From assembly GCA_015689775.1 (NCBI GenBank), contig WVSR01000001.1, positions 993,501-1,057,500 of the forward strand: a stretch of DNA of 64,000 bases. Direction: 5' to 3'. The stretch is from Rhodobacterales bacterium LSUCC0387 (lineage in GTDB: Bacteria > Pseudomonadota > Alphaproteobacteria > Rhodobacterales > Rhodobacteraceae). The position numbers and the translations under genes were made by a program. Numbering within the stretch: position 1 is the first letter of the stretch; each line of letters starts with the position of its first letter. Below the pieces are notes generated by a model. That model ran no database searches. It was given only the letters and a program-made list of their open reading frames with translations, and was not told where the DNA came from. This document shows positions 1-8,631 of the stretch, piece after piece.

Positions 1-1
1 T

Positions 2-460
2 TTGGCCTCGGCGGTGATTGCACAATTCGAAGCGGTGATTGCGCAATTGGTGGCCTTGGCCGTGTTAATGCCGATTGTGGCCTCTATGGGGGGTAATGCG
101 GGAACGCAAAGCCTTGCCTTGGCTGTGCGTGGGCTTGCAACACGCGACCTCACCTCAGCCAACCTTTGGCGCGTTGTGATGCGTGAGGCGGGCGTGGGGG
201 CGTTGAATGGTTTGGCCTTTGCCCTTGTGATGGGCGTAGTGGGTTATGTTTGGTTCGATTCCGTTCTCTTGGGCGGCGTGATTGCAGGCGCGATGGTGGT
301 TAATCTCGTTGTCGCGGGATTGGCTGGGATATTGATCCCCGTTGCGTTGGAACGCTTTGGCGCTGATCCTGCGCTCGCCTCTGGCACATTCGTGACCACA
401 GTCACCGATGTTGTGGGTTTTTTCGCCTTTCTTGGCCTCGCATCACTTGTCCTGATCTAG
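2..460 (+). CDS. mgtE: MgtE-type magnesium transporter, C-terminal part (cut by window edge)
   Basis: This is the last 150 or so residues of an inner-membrane Mg2+ transporter or channel; the 5' part lies outside the window. The translation is almost entirely hydrophobic, with about four membrane helices. It contains the PIVASMGGNAGTQSLALAVR stretch typical of the MgtE membrane domain, where the GGNAGTQ segment contributes to the ion pore. The C-terminal helices include the TFVTTVTDVVGFF sequence that ends most MgtE proteins. The cytoplasmic N and CBS domains would be upstream. The stop codon shares four bases (CTAG) with the stop of the convergent gene that follows. The family call is secure; the true start cannot be seen. 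Confidence 0.9.
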   Translation: MASAVIAQFEAVIAQLVALAVLMPIVASMGGNAGTQSLALAVRGLATRDLTSANLWRVVMREAGVGALNGLAFALVMGVVGYVWFDSVLLGGVIAGAMVVNLVVAGLAGILIPVALERFGADPALASGTFVTTVTDVVGFFAFLGLASLVLI

Positions 461-2256
461 CCGTTTGGCACTTCTAGCGTGATGTTTTCGCCGTCCTTGA
501 TGTATTGAAGTCTGTCATCGCCAATCGCGGCCACGCGCCCCCCGTCAAGACGATCTCCAACTTCGACCGTGACAAACCGACCCGATGGCAGGCGCACCAA
601 GGCGCGGCGGCTGCCAGAGGGGCCAATGACACCAATCAAATTCGTGTCGCGCAAATTGATGGCATTGCGATTGGTCGCGGCGCGGGTCACCCGTTCGCCG
701 GATGGCGTGTCGGTGCTGACGGCGGCGATTTCCGCCTCGATTTCCTCATCTGCGCCTGATTGTGCCGCGGCCTCTGCAGCAACACCGTTTGGTGCAGAGG
801 CGCTTGCAGGGGTTGCAGCGGCCACCACCGCCTCAAAGCCCGAGGGGCGGGCCTGTGGCAAAAGCGAACGCGCGAGAGCCAAATCGCTGCTCAAGGCCTG
901 ATTGGCGCTGCGCCCTTCACTGACGGCGAGGGCGGCTGCCTCAGCGGCGCGGGCCGCTTCGGCAATTTCTTGAAGCGAGGCGGGGCGCAATTGCGGCGTG
1001 ATGCTGCTTAATTCGCTGCGCGTAAAGCCGTTTAATTGCTGGCGCTCAAGGATTTCTGCGAAATTCTCAGGTCTGAGGCGCGGCAGCGTGCCTGCCAATG
1101 TTTCGATTTGCTCAAGCCGTGCAGCACGGGCCGCCTCTACTATGGCATCGGGGCGAGGGATTGCCGCAACGATGGGAGCCGCATCAAAGACCAATACACC
1201 ATCGGGGTTCAATGCCCCCTCAGGGGTTGGATCGACAAGGCCCGTGCTGTTCAAAACGCTGCCTGTGGCAAAGGGGATCGGTGAGAGGATTGGCGGCGGG
1301 GCAACATCGCCGATACCGCCCAAGGGTGGGCGTAGAGCCAGCGCATCTTGTTGGGTTAAAATCGAGTCAATCGCGGCAAGAATAGTGCCGTCACGCCGTG
1401 GCCTTGGCGCGGTAAGGGCAGGCGGTGTCGCCATAAGTGCCACATCGGGCGCGGGCAGGCTGCTTGCCACAGGCGCGATGCTTGGGGCAGGTTCGGCGAC
1501 TGGGTGCGTTGCTGCTACAACTGTGGGGGCTTCAGGCGTCACATCCTGCTGTGGGGCAGAAAGCATCAGGAGAAATGCCGCAACAATAACGGCAAGCGCC
1601 CCTCCAAGACCAAGGGCCATTCCTTTACGAAAACGCGGCACGAAGAGCGCGATGTCCTCTAGTCGAATTTTGCGCTTGGGGGCAGGGATGGTCGCAAGGT
1701 TTTGCACATGCGGTGTCGGTTTGGGGCGCTTTGCCAAAGGAAAGATGGGCGTTCCATCATAATCATCGGGCAGTGTTTCCACGGTCACTGCCACAGCCGT
1801 GATCCCGTAGGATTGTATAAACTCTTGCCCGGCTTGGATGGTTTCCGCAGCAATGGCGGCGATTTGGATCACGGAATTCGTGCGCAGCCAATCATATCGC
1901 AATTCTGACAATTTATAGGGGGTGAGGCCGTCCAGTTTGGCCTCTACCGCGCGCAGCTCAGTGGCAGGGGTGGCTTCATCAGGCGCTTCGCAGCTTGTTA
2001 CCAGAACTTGCTCGCGCGGTATAACCAACAAAACTTGGGCGTTGTCTTTGGCCTCAATCAGAGATTTCATCTGCGCGAAAGCGGCGCTGAGATCCTCCGA
2101 ATCTGGTGCGGTGCAAACTGCAATTTCCCATGCATCGTCAGAACGGCGTGATGCAAGGCTAATGACCTTGGGTGACAGGTGTAGTGTGAACTCCGTATTC
2201 AAAATACCGATGCGCTTCTCGTTAAGTGGGCCAAAGCGAGTGCGAATTTTTCTCAC
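457..2256 (-). CDS. Large single-pass membrane protein with a PilP/GspC-like C-terminal domain, function unknown
   Basis: A 599-residue protein I cannot assign to a characterised family. Residues 1-205 form a soluble alpha/beta-like region, reminiscent of the cytoplasmic PilM/GspL-type folds. A hydrophobic segment at about 213-233 (GLGGALAVIVAAFLLML) is a likely membrane anchor. A long low-complexity Ala/Pro region follows at about 235-540. The last 60 residues (VRLPSGRFVTVEVGDRLDGG and following) look like the small beta domain of PilP/GspC-type pilus or secretion inner-membrane proteins. The order suggests a cytoplasm-to-periplasm connector. The start is GTG with a weak ribosome site, so it is uncertain. 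No pilus or secretion genes lie nearby. Confidence 0.7.
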   Translation of the reverse strand: MRKIRTRFGPLNEKRIGILNTEFTLHLSPKVISLASRRSDDAWEIAVCTAPDSEDLSAAFAQMKSLIEAKDNAQVLLVIPREQVLVTSCEAPDEATPATELRAVEAKLDGLTPYKLSELRYDWLRTNSVIQIAAIAAETIQAGQEFIQSYGITAVAVTVETLPDDYDGTPIFPLAKRPKPTPHVQNLATIPAPKRKIRLEDIALFVPRFRKGMALGLGGALAVIVAAFLLMLSAPQQDVTPEAPTVVAATHPVAEPAPSIAPVASSLPAPDVALMATPPALTAPRPRRDGTILAAIDSILTQQDALALRPPLGGIGDVAPPPILSPIPFATGSVLNSTGLVDPTPEGALNPDGVLVFDAAPIVAAIPRPDAIVEAARAARLEQIETLAGTLPRLRPENFAEILERQQLNGFTRSELSSITPQLRPASLQEIAEAARAAEAAALAVSEGRSANQALSSDLALARSLLPQARPSGFEAVVAAATPASASAPNGVAAEAAAQSGADEEIEAEIAAVSTDTPSGERVTRAATNRNAINLRDTNLIGVIGPSGSRRALVRLPSGRFVTVEVGDRLDGGRVAAIGDDRLQYIKDGENITLEVPNG

Positions 2257-2563
2257 CCTGCGGCCAACTGTATACGATAGTTGCGGGGGTCATAAACCAG
2301 ATAAGCGCGATAATTATAAAAATTTGAACTATATTAGCGCCATTGTTAGTAGGCCCGTGTCAGGGCCGCGGTGATCAACAGCACAGTAATCAGCAGGCAT
2401 GCTCTTCGTTGAAACTCATAAAAAATAATCAAAATGATTGAAAACGATCGCCCGATGTGCGACACGCGATTTATGGGAAAATCTAAGACCTGAAACCTTG
2501 ATATAAGCGCTTTAGTTAAGCGTATCAATTTGGGATTTTTCCTCAGATATTCTGACACCTCTC
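2257..2563. other. Intergenic region upstream of the 599-residue protein gene
   Basis: About 300 bases with no credible gene, more AT-rich than the surroundings. It should contain the promoter of the minus-strand gene at 457-2256. Near its right end is a short inverted repeat, TCAGA-tat-TCTGA (2543-2555), just before the candidate structured RNA. I looked for a plus-strand sigma-70 promoter for that RNA. TTGATA (2498-2503) followed by TATCAA (2523-2528) is the best pair, but its 19-base spacing is poor. Confidence 0.4.
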
Positions 2564-2719
2564 CTGCAGCTGGCCAATCTTGCAGGTTGGGTGCGGGCTA
2601 CTCCGTAACCCCATCGTAGCCCGGGGCAGAGGCCAGTCCCCAGTTTAGCAGCCGACACTGGCTTCTGCCCGAACCTATCAAAGAAACCCCCGCCCAAATG
2701 CGTTTGGACGGGGGTTTTT
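2564..2719 (+). ncRNA. Candidate structured small RNA (three-way junction plus terminator), family not recognised
   Basis: This segment folds on paper into a compact RNA. A 5' hairpin pairs CTGCA (2564-2568) with TGCAG (2581-2585). A closing stem AGGTT (2584-2588)/AACCT (2672-2676), which shares two bases with that hairpin, would enclose two long hairpins. One is CGGGCTAC/GTAGCCCG (2594-2601/2616-2623), 8 bp with a 14-base loop. The other is a 14-bp stem with one G-U pair, 2624-2637/2657-2670, with a 19-base loop. An intrinsic terminator follows at once. No gene lies downstream on the plus strand except the 3' end of metY, so a free-standing RNA is more likely than a riboswitch. I saw no SRP-type GGAA loop and no RNase P or tmRNA signatures; 6S RNA is possible but not demonstrated. 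The strand is inferred from the T-run. Confidence 0.45.
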
Positions 2720-2725
2720 CTTTTT
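2684..2725. terminator. Strong, possibly bidirectional intrinsic terminator
   Basis: The hairpin pairs AAACCCCCG (2684-2692) and CCAAA (2694-2698) with TTTGG (2703-2707) and CGGGGGTTT (2709-2717), around a TGCG loop with one C/A mismatch. On the plus strand it is followed by a long T-rich tract, ending the candidate RNA. On the minus strand it lies 15 bases past the metY stop and is followed by TTTCTTT, so it probably ends metY as well. Confidence 0.8.
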
Positions 2726-2739
2726 CAGTGGCGCAAGGT

Positions 2740-4032
2740 TTAGGCGGTTGCTTTGGCCAAGGCCTGATCAAGATCGGCAATCAGGTCATCTGCATCTTCA
2801 ATCCCAATGGACACACGCACCACATTAGGTGCGGCCCCCGCTGCTTGTTGCTGTTCTGGGGTCAGCTGGCGGTGGGTGGTTGATGCTGAATGTATGATAA
2901 GCGAACGCGTATCGCCCAAATTGGCGACATGGCTGAACAGCTCAAGACTATCCACCAGTTTCACGCAAGCCTCATAACCGCCTTTCACCGCAAAAGTGAA
3001 CAATGCGCCTGCGCCCTTGGGGCAGACATCCTTGACCCGCCCATGATAGGGCGAGGATGGCAGACCCGCATAGGTCACGAAATCAACGCGGGGATCCTTT
3101 TCAAGCCATGCAGCGATCTTTGCTGTATTCTCAATATGGCGCTGCATCCGTAGCGACAAGGTCTCAATCCCCATCAGCGTGTAATGCGCCGCTTGCGGGT
3201 TCATGGTCATCCCCAAATCGCGCAAGCCAATCGCGATTGAGTGGAAGGTAAAGGCCATCGGCCCCAACGCCTCGTGGAATTTTAGGCCATGATAGGCGGG
3301 TTCAGGCGCCGAGAGCGAAGGAAATTTATCACTCGCTGACCAGTCAAATTTGCCGCTATCAACCACACAGCCGCCTGTGACAGTGCCATTGCCCGTGAGA
3401 TATTTAGTGGTGGAATGCACAACCAATGTCGCGCCATGTTCAATTGGGCGGCATAGATAGGGGGTTGCGGAGGTGTTATCCACGATCAATGGGAGGCCTG
3501 CGCCATCGGCGATATTCGCAATGCTGCGCACATCGGTGATATAGCCACCAGGGTTTGCGATGGCCTCGCAGAACACGGCGCGGGTGTTGTCGTCAATCGC
3601 CGCTTTCACTGCGTCAAGATCATCGAAATCAACAAATTTTGCAGACCACCCAAAGCGTTTGATGGTCTGGCTGAATTGCGTGACTGTGCCGCCATAAAGG
3701 CGCGTTGAGGCCACGATGTTGCAGCCTGGCCCCATGAGCGGAAACAGGGCCATGATCTGAGCCGCATGACCAGACGAGCAACAAACCGCACCAACACCGC
3801 CCTCTAGGGTCGCGATCCGCTCTTGCAGCACAGCGACTGTGGGGTTGGTCAGGCGCGAATAGATAAAGCCAACCTCTTGCAAGTTAAACAGACGCGCCGC
3901 GTGATCAGCATCTTTGAACACATAGGCCGTGGTTTGGTAGATTGGCGTTTGGCGTGCGCCGGTTGCAGGGTCTGGATGCGCCCCTGCATGGATTTGCAGC
4001 GTGTCAAATTTTAGGCTTTTGGGGTCGGACAT
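2740..4032 (-). CDS. metY: O-acetylhomoserine aminocarboxypropyltransferase (sulfhydrylase)
   Basis: A 430-residue cytoplasmic PLP enzyme of the Cys/Met-metabolism family. It makes homocysteine from O-acetylhomoserine and sulfide, and related members make methionine with methanethiol. The PLP lysine is K210 in the VVHSTTKYLTG motif, and D185 in LIVDNTSATPY is the residue expected to contact the pyridine nitrogen. The C-terminal SLIIHSASTTHRQL segment and the full length (usual 425-435) fit MetY rather than CGS or MetB. The start has a good ribosome site, GAGGAGA. A terminator follows the stop closely, so the gene seems monocistronic. I saw no SAM riboswitch upstream, unlike the paralogous metZ at 29.4 kb. 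Confidence 0.93.
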   Translation of the reverse strand: MSDPKSLKFDTLQIHAGAHPDPATGARQTPIYQTTAYVFKDADHAARLFNLQEVGFIYSRLTNPTVAVLQERIATLEGGVGAVCCSSGHAAQIMALFPLMGPGCNIVASTRLYGGTVTQFSQTIKRFGWSAKFVDFDDLDAVKAAIDDNTRAVFCEAIANPGGYITDVRSIANIADGAGLPLIVDNTSATPYLCRPIEHGATLVVHSTTKYLTGNGTVTGGCVVDSGKFDWSASDKFPSLSAPEPAYHGLKFHEALGPMAFTFHSIAIGLRDLGMTMNPQAAHYTLMGIETLSLRMQRHIENTAKIAAWLEKDPRVDFVTYAGLPSSPYHGRVKDVCPKGAGALFTFAVKGGYEACVKLVDSLELFSHVANLGDTRSLIIHSASTTHRQLTPEQQQAAGAAPNVVRVSIGIEDADDLIADLDQALAKATA

Positions 4033-4193
4033 GGCGTTTTTCTCCTCGCGTGTTTCCCTGAATGTAACGTGTAGGGCGCTGGCGTGTGCAAAACAACACC
4101 TGTCGCAGATGTTATTGGCATTGCCCCTAGACCTTAGCGGCGCGTTGCGGCATTAGAAGGAACAACAGTACGCGATTTAGTTTGGAGATTGTA

Positions 4194-4571
4194 ATGCTCT
4201 CATTCCTACTGCGCCTTGTGACTTGGTGGAATGGTCAGACGGTTGGAACCCAACTCTACACTTGGCGGAAGGGCCAGAAGGTGGGTGAGGATGCGCAGGG
4301 CAATGTGTTCTACCAATCCCGCGATGGCAAACGCCGTTGGGTGATTTTCAATGGTGAGGCCGAAGCCAGCCGTATCAGCCCCGATTGGCATGGCTGGTTG
4401 CATCACACATGGGATAAATCCCCTGCCGATGCGCCGCTTGTACGCAAGGCATGGGAAAAAGAGCACGAGATGAACCTGACCGGATCAGAGGCGGCTTATG
4501 CGCCTGCGGGTTCGTTGCGTCAGGCCGCACCAGTCGCGCGCAAGGATTACGAGGCATGGAGCCCCGAATAA
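4194..4571 (+). CDS. Complex I accessory subunit NDUFA12 homologue (B17.2-like)
   Basis: A 125-residue protein matching the NDUFA12/B17.2 family: an [20 protein letters not shown] start, then [28 protein letters not shown]. In alphaproteobacteria and mitochondria it is a peripheral subunit of, or assembly factor for, NADH:ubiquinone oxidoreductase at the inner membrane. ATG 4194 is preferred over TTG 4182 because GGAG sits 6-9 bases upstream of it. It begins a plus-strand trio with mlaD and the DUF2155 gene, an arrangement I recall from other Rhodobacterales. A DUF2155 protein beside NDUFA12 fits a link with complex I or envelope maintenance, but that is inference. Confidence 0.9.
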   Translation: MLSFLLRLVTWWNGQTVGTQLYTWRKGQKVGEDAQGNVFYQSRDGKRRWVIFNGEAEASRISPDWHGWLHHTWDKSPADAPLVRKAWEKEHEMNLTGSEAAYAPAGSLRQAAPVARKDYEAWSPE

Positions 4572-4611
4572 GCCTGCGCGCTTTTTTTGGCAGCATGAGA
4601 GGGGATCCGTG

Positions 4612-5064
4612 ATGGCTGAAAATAGATTGAGCGAAATTTTGGTCGGCGGTGCCGTCTTGGCCGTAGCCGCGGGGTTTGTGCTTTATGCTGCTGAAATCGG
4701 CGGGATCGGGCGCAGCACGGGGTCAAGCTACGAGGTTTCGGCCCTGTTCCGCTCTGCAGAAGGGATCGGAATTGGCACAGATGTGCGCCTCGCGGGCGTT
4801 CGGGTTGGCACGGTTAGCAGCCTCAGTCTTGATCATGCCACCTTCCGCGCAGAAGCGACCTTGAATATCCGTGACGATATTCTGTTGCCTGATGATAGCA
4901 TTGTAAGCATCGCCTCCGAGGGTCTTTTGGGTGGGTCATTCGTTGACATCCAACCGGGTGGTTCGCCGTTTAACTTGGCGGCTGGGGATGAGGTGTTAAA
5001 CACACAAAGTTCGGTTAGCCTTGTGACCTTGCTGATGCGCGCCTTCTCTGGATCTGGGCAGTAA
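4612..5064 (+). CDS. mlaD: MlaD-type phospholipid-transport substrate-binding protein
   Basis: A 150-residue MCE-domain protein with an N-terminal membrane anchor (about residues 9-27, VGGAVLAVAAGFVLYAAEIGG) and one MCE domain. Visible motifs are FRSAEGIGIGTDVRLAGVRVGTV and IASEGLLGGSFVDIQPG. MlaD is the periplasmic hexameric part of the MlaFEDB ABC system, which moves phospholipids between the membranes. The rest of the system (mlaE, mlaF) is not in this window. ATG 4612 follows GAGAGGGG at a good distance. The next gene starts one base after the stop, so the two are co-transcribed. Confidence 0.9.
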   Translation: MAENRLSEILVGGAVLAVAAGFVLYAAEIGGIGRSTGSSYEVSALFRSAEGIGIGTDVRLAGVRVGTVSSLSLDHATFRAEATLNIRDDILLPDDSIVSIASEGLLGGSFVDIQPGGSPFNLAAGDEVLNTQSSVSLVTLLMRAFSGSGQ

Positions 5065-5065
5065 C

Positions 5066-5743
5066 ATGCGGGCGCGTCTGGCGGGATTGGCGTTGCTATC
5101 GGCGTTTTGTGCAGGCCCTGTGGGCGCGCAAGATCAATCCTTGGGTCTGAATGGGCAAGTGTCTGCCGATGGCATTGTGGTGATCCCGATTGATCCTTTG
5201 CCGCTTGACACTGGCGCAGAGACAAGCCGCCCGCAAACCTTTGGTGAAGGCAGCCTTCCACTTGGCAGCGGCACAGTTATCGCGCCTGCCCCCGTTATGG
5301 GGGAGGCGGCGCCTGTGATCGTGCCGCAAGCGGAAAACGGGGATGTGACCCTGACCGATAATGGCACTGCGGGCCAATGGGGTGTTCTCTTGGAAACAAT
5401 CCCCGCCGAACCTGATTTGGGTGGCGTGACGTCAATCACAGAAATCGCAACAGAAACAGGGTCGGGGGCGCTGTTACGCGCCTTGGACAAAACCTTGGCG
5501 CAGTCGCGTGATCTTGAACTGGCGACTGGGGCTGCAGCGCGGCTTGGCCGTATCACGGTTGAAATGGTCGAATGCCGTTACCCTGAGGGTGACGCCAATT
5601 CAGATGCTTTCGCACATATGCGCATCACCGACACCGATGGGCGGGCCTTGTTTGATGGATGGATGGTGGCCTCCAGCCCCGCGCTGATCGCCTTTGATCA
5701 CCCGCGCTATGATGTATGGGTGTTGCGCTGTAGCACATCCTGA
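5066..5743 (+). CDS. Periplasmic DUF2155 domain protein
   Basis: A 225-residue secreted protein: signal peptide at residues 1-21 ending in an AGPVGAQ cleavage region, a Pro/Gly/Ala-rich middle, and a C-terminal DUF2155 domain (about 150-225). The domain shows [16 protein letters not shown], the [32 protein letters not shown] core and a conserved Cys pair. Its function is unknown; it is usually found beside NDUFA12 and aat genes. It starts one base after the mlaD stop. Its last 37 bases overlap the 3' end of the convergent aat gene, so both C-termini are encoded by the same DNA. Confidence 0.85.
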   Translation: MRARLAGLALLSAFCAGPVGAQDQSLGLNGQVSADGIVVIPIDPLPLDTGAETSRPQTFGEGSLPLGSGTVIAPAPVMGEAAPVIVPQAENGDVTLTDNGTAGQWGVLLETIPAEPDLGGVTSITEIATETGSGALLRALDKTLAQSRDLELATGAAARLGRITVEMVECRYPEGDANSDAFAHMRITDTDGRALFDGWMVASSPALIAFDHPRYDVWVLRCSTS

Positions 5744-6363
5744 GGGGTGAATAGGGCCCCGGCCGCCAAGAAATCTGCCTGTTTCTCAAGCGCCGCATCA
5801 AGCCGCTTGCGATAGTCGATGCGCGATATCTCAATGGCGCCCAAACCGATCAAATGGGGCGTGGTAAATTGCACATCAAAGAGTGTGAACCCGCCTGCAT
5901 TAAGGCGCGCTACCACATAGGTGAGCGCAATTTTCGAGGCATCGCGCTCCCGCGAGAACATACTTTCCCCAAAAAAGGCAGCGCCAAGCGCCACGCCATA
6001 GACACCGCCCACCAGATCACGCCCTTGCCACAGCTCAAGCGAATGGGCGAAGCCTTCCTCATGCAGCGCGCTATATAAAGCGGTTATTTCTGCATTGATC
6101 CATGTTTCATCCCGATCCGCACAGGCGGCCACAACACCTACAAAATCGCTATTGATCCTAATCTCAAACGGGTTTTGGCGGATCTTACGGGCAAGGCTAC
6201 GGGATATGTGAAAGCCATCAAGGGGAATGATCCCACGCCGTTTTGGTTCAACCCAAAATAGGTTTGGATCATCGCGGCCCTCGGACATTGGAAATATACC
6301 CGCCGCATAGGCTTGCAACAGAAGCTGCGGGGTAATTTTAACGGGGGCTTGGGTATCGGGCAT
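5707..6363 (-). CDS. aat: Leucyl/phenylalanyl-tRNA--protein transferase
   Basis: A 218-residue cytoplasmic enzyme that adds Leu or Phe to the N-terminus of proteins beginning with Arg or Lys, marking them for ClpAP through the N-degron pathway. It begins [19 protein letters not shown] and contains [38 protein letters not shown] and [20 protein letters not shown], all core motifs of the family. The length is normal. It overlaps the DUF2155 gene by 37 bp tail to tail. Upstream is accC on the same strand, so it may be co-transcribed with accBC. Confidence 0.95.
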   Translation of the reverse strand: MPDTQAPVKITPQLLLQAYAAGIFPMSEGRDDPNLFWVEPKRRGIIPLDGFHISRSLARKIRQNPFEIRINSDFVGVVAACADRDETWINAEITALYSALHEEGFAHSLELWQGRDLVGGVYGVALGAAFFGESMFSRERDASKIALTYVVARLNAGGFTLFDVQFTTPHLIGLGAIEISRIDYRKRLDAALEKQADFLAAGALFTPQDVLQRNTHTS

Positions 6364-6437
6364 GGACAGAATTTAGCATGATAAAGGCCAAAATGCTGCA
6401 CGCATTTTGGCCCGTGACCTTTGTTTTTGTGCCAGAA

Positions 6438-7802
6438 TTAGGCCTTGCCGAAAGTTTCTTCCAGCCAATGTTCCAGCCAGTGGATGTTATATTGGCCGGT
6501 TTGCACCGCCTCTTGGTCGAGCAAATCGTGAAACAGTGGCACTGTGGTGTCTACACCATCCACGATCAATTCTGACAAGGCGCGTTTGAGGCGGGCAAGC
6601 GCCTCAGGTCGGTCGCGGCCATGAACGATCAGCTTGGCAATCAAGCTGTCATAATATGGCGGGATGCGGTAACCATCATAAAGCGCGCTATCCATCCTTA
6701 CACCCAAGCCACCTGGGGCGTGGTATTGCGTGATCTTGCCGGGGCAGGGTGAGAATTGCGGCACTTTTTCCGCGTTGATCCGCACCTCAATAGCATGGCC
6801 GTTGATCTGCAAATCCTCCTGCGCAAAGCTGAGCGGCAGGCCCGCTGCCATGCGGATTTGCTCGCGCACTAAATCTACCCCGAAAATCCCTTCGGTCACT
6901 GGATGCTCTACCTGCAAGCGGGTATTCATTTCGATGAAATAAAACGCGCCTTTCTCGTAGAGGAATTCAATGGTGCCAGCACCCTCATACCCCATTTTGG
7001 CAATCGCATTGGCACAGATCGCCCCGATCTGGCCGCGCTCCTTCTCGCTTATGCAGGGGCCTGGGGCCTCTTCGAAGACCTTTTGGTGACGGCGCTGCAG
7101 GGAACAATCTCGCTCGCCCAAATGAACCGCATTGCCCTTACCATCGCCAAACACCTGCACCTCAATATGGCGCGGCGTGGTGAGGTATTTCTCAATATAA
7201 ACCGCGTCATTGCCAAAGGCAGATTTAGCCTCGCTGCGCGCAGTGCGGAACGCGTTTTCTAAGTCCTTGGCGCTTTGCGCCACTTTCATCCCGCGACCGC
7301 CGCCACCTGCAGTGGCTTTGATAATGACGGGATAGCCCATATCGGCGGCGACTTTCTTGGCCGCGTCCAGATCGGGAACACCCCCCTCAGAACCGGGCAC
7401 GCAGGGAATACCAAGCGCCTTTGCGGTTTCCTTAGCGGTGATTTTGTCGCCCATGATGCGGATATGCTCGGCAGAGGGGCCAATGAATTTTATTCCGTGA
7501 TCCTCTACGATTTGCACGAAATTCGCGTTCTCGGAGAGAAATCCATAGCCAGGGTGGATCGCTTCGGCCCCTGTGATCTCGCATGCCGAGATGATCGAGG
7601 GGATCGACAGATAGCTGTTGGTGCTGGTGGGTGGGCCTATACAGACGCTTTCATCCGCCATGCGCACATGCATGGCATCGGCGTCGGCGGTGGAATGCAC
7701 GGCGACTGTCTCAATACCCATTTCGCGCGCGGCGCGGATCACGCGCAGCGCAATTTCTCCGCGATTGGCGATGAGAATTTTTTTGAACATGGGGGCAGCC
7801 AT
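6438..7802 (-). CDS. accC: Acetyl-CoA carboxylase, biotin carboxylase subunit
   Basis: A 454-residue ATP-grasp enzyme that carboxylates the biotin on AccB, the first half-reaction of malonyl-CoA synthesis. The N-terminus [22 protein letters not shown], the glycine-rich ATP loop ([11 protein letters not shown]) and the [13 protein letters not shown] catalytic segment are all present. It begins one base after the accB stop, the usual accBC pair. A second ATG five codons downstream (7790) gives the more typical N-terminus [11 protein letters not shown]. Neither start has a clear ribosome site, so coupling to accB translation is likely. Confidence 0.96.
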   Translation of the reverse strand: MAAPMFKKILIANRGEIALRVIRAAREMGIETVAVHSTADADAMHVRMADESVCIGPPTSTNSYLSIPSIISACEITGAEAIHPGYGFLSENANFVQIVEDHGIKFIGPSAEHIRIMGDKITAKETAKALGIPCVPGSEGGVPDLDAAKKVAADMGYPVIIKATAGGGGRGMKVAQSAKDLENAFRTARSEAKSAFGNDAVYIEKYLTTPRHIEVQVFGDGKGNAVHLGERDCSLQRRHQKVFEEAPGPCISEKERGQIGAICANAIAKMGYEGAGTIEFLYEKGAFYFIEMNTRLQVEHPVTEGIFGVDLVREQIRMAAGLPLSFAQEDLQINGHAIEVRINAEKVPQFSPCPGKITQYHAPGGLGVRMDSALYDGYRIPPYYDSLIAKLIVHGRDRPEALARLKRALSELIVDGVDTTVPLFHDLLDQEAVQTGQYNIHWLEHWLEETFGKA

Positions 7803-7803
7803 C

Positions 7804-8301
7804 TTATTCGATGATCATCAATGGCGCGCCGAATTCCACGGGTGAACCATCTTCCACCAAGATCCGTTTCACAGTGCCTGCGCGCGCGCTTGGGATTTGG
7901 TTCATGGTTTTCATTGCTTCGATGATCAAGACAGGCTGACCTTCGGTGACTTTATCGCCCACCGACACAAATGCCGCCACGCCTGGTTCTGGCGCGAGAT
8001 ATGCGGTGCCCACCATCGGAGAGGTCAGTGCATTCGGACTTTGGGTTGGGTCTTCGGCGGCGGCGGGGGCCGCTGCGGGTGCGGTGGCGGCAACTGGGGC
8101 GACTACGGCGGGGGCTGCTGCAACTGGGGCAGGTGCCATCGCTAATGGGGCTGCATGGATTTGCCGCGCCACGCGCACATTCAGGCTGTCATCTTCGCCA
8201 TACTCGCGTATAACTTCCAATTCGGTCAGATCGTTTTCGCGCAGCAACTCAGCCAAGGCTTTGATAAAGCCAACGTCACCGTCATGCGTATTCTTGCTCA
8301 T
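7804..8301 (-). CDS. accB: Acetyl-CoA carboxylase, biotin carboxyl carrier protein
   Basis: A 165-residue carrier protein for fatty-acid synthesis. The N-terminal domain (1-50) is followed by an Ala/Pro linker (about 51-82) and the C-terminal biotinyl domain. K131 in the [11 protein letters not shown] motif is the biotinylation site. GAGGGA precedes the ATG at a suitable distance. It heads the accB-accC operon, with aat possibly downstream. Confidence 0.96.
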   Translation of the reverse strand: MSKNTHDGDVGFIKALAELLRENDLTELEVIREYGEDDSLNVRVARQIHAAPLAMAPAPVAAAPAVVAPVAATAPAAAPAAAEDPTQSPNALTSPMVGTAYLAPEPGVAAFVSVGDKVTEGQPVLIIEAMKTMNQIPSARAGTVKRILVEDGSPVEFGAPLMIIE

Positions 8302-8631
8302 GGATCCCTCGCAGATTATTTGCCCGCTTTTTGCTGAGCCCTTCGCTTATGTTTGCGCCCTAAATTGCCGCAAAATCAGAAGTTCTATATGCCACCTCGG
8401 CCAGAGTGGAAAGCACCAGATGGTCAAAAAATTATGCTTCCTTTGCAACGAATGCTTATTTCTTTCCTTATCTGAGTCTGCATCTTCTGTGATAGGCCAG
8501 AACGATTGAGCATGCAATGATTGAGGATATGCACATAGATTTGCCCTGTTCCCTCTTGCGCTACTGCCATTAAAGGCGTTCATATCCTTGGAAACGTAAC
8601 TAGGGCTCTTTTGACGCGGGAGAGATGCATC
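8302..8631. other. Divergent intergenic region between accB and the transaminase gene
   Basis: About 330 bases between two divergently transcribed genes, so it should hold the promoters of both accB (minus) and the transaminase (plus). The middle is AT-rich. I found no -35/-10 pair good enough to assign, no strong inverted repeat, and no coding frame with a credible start and composition. Confidence 0.5.

Noticed and set aside
998-1762. Plus-strand frame of about 250 codons inside the 599-residue gene
   Set aside because: Composition is Arg/Ser/Ala-rich as expected for an antisense shadow; the minus-strand frame has normal protein composition and domains.
2564-2676. SRP (4.5S) RNA or a riboswitch for a downstream gene
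   Set aside because: The GGAA-type SRP loop is absent, and on the plus strand no gene start follows the terminator; left as an unassigned RNA.
4033-4193. SAM-II riboswitch upstream of metY
   Set aside because: Read the minus strand for GATTTG, TTGC and CGCTAAA elements in order; they are not there.
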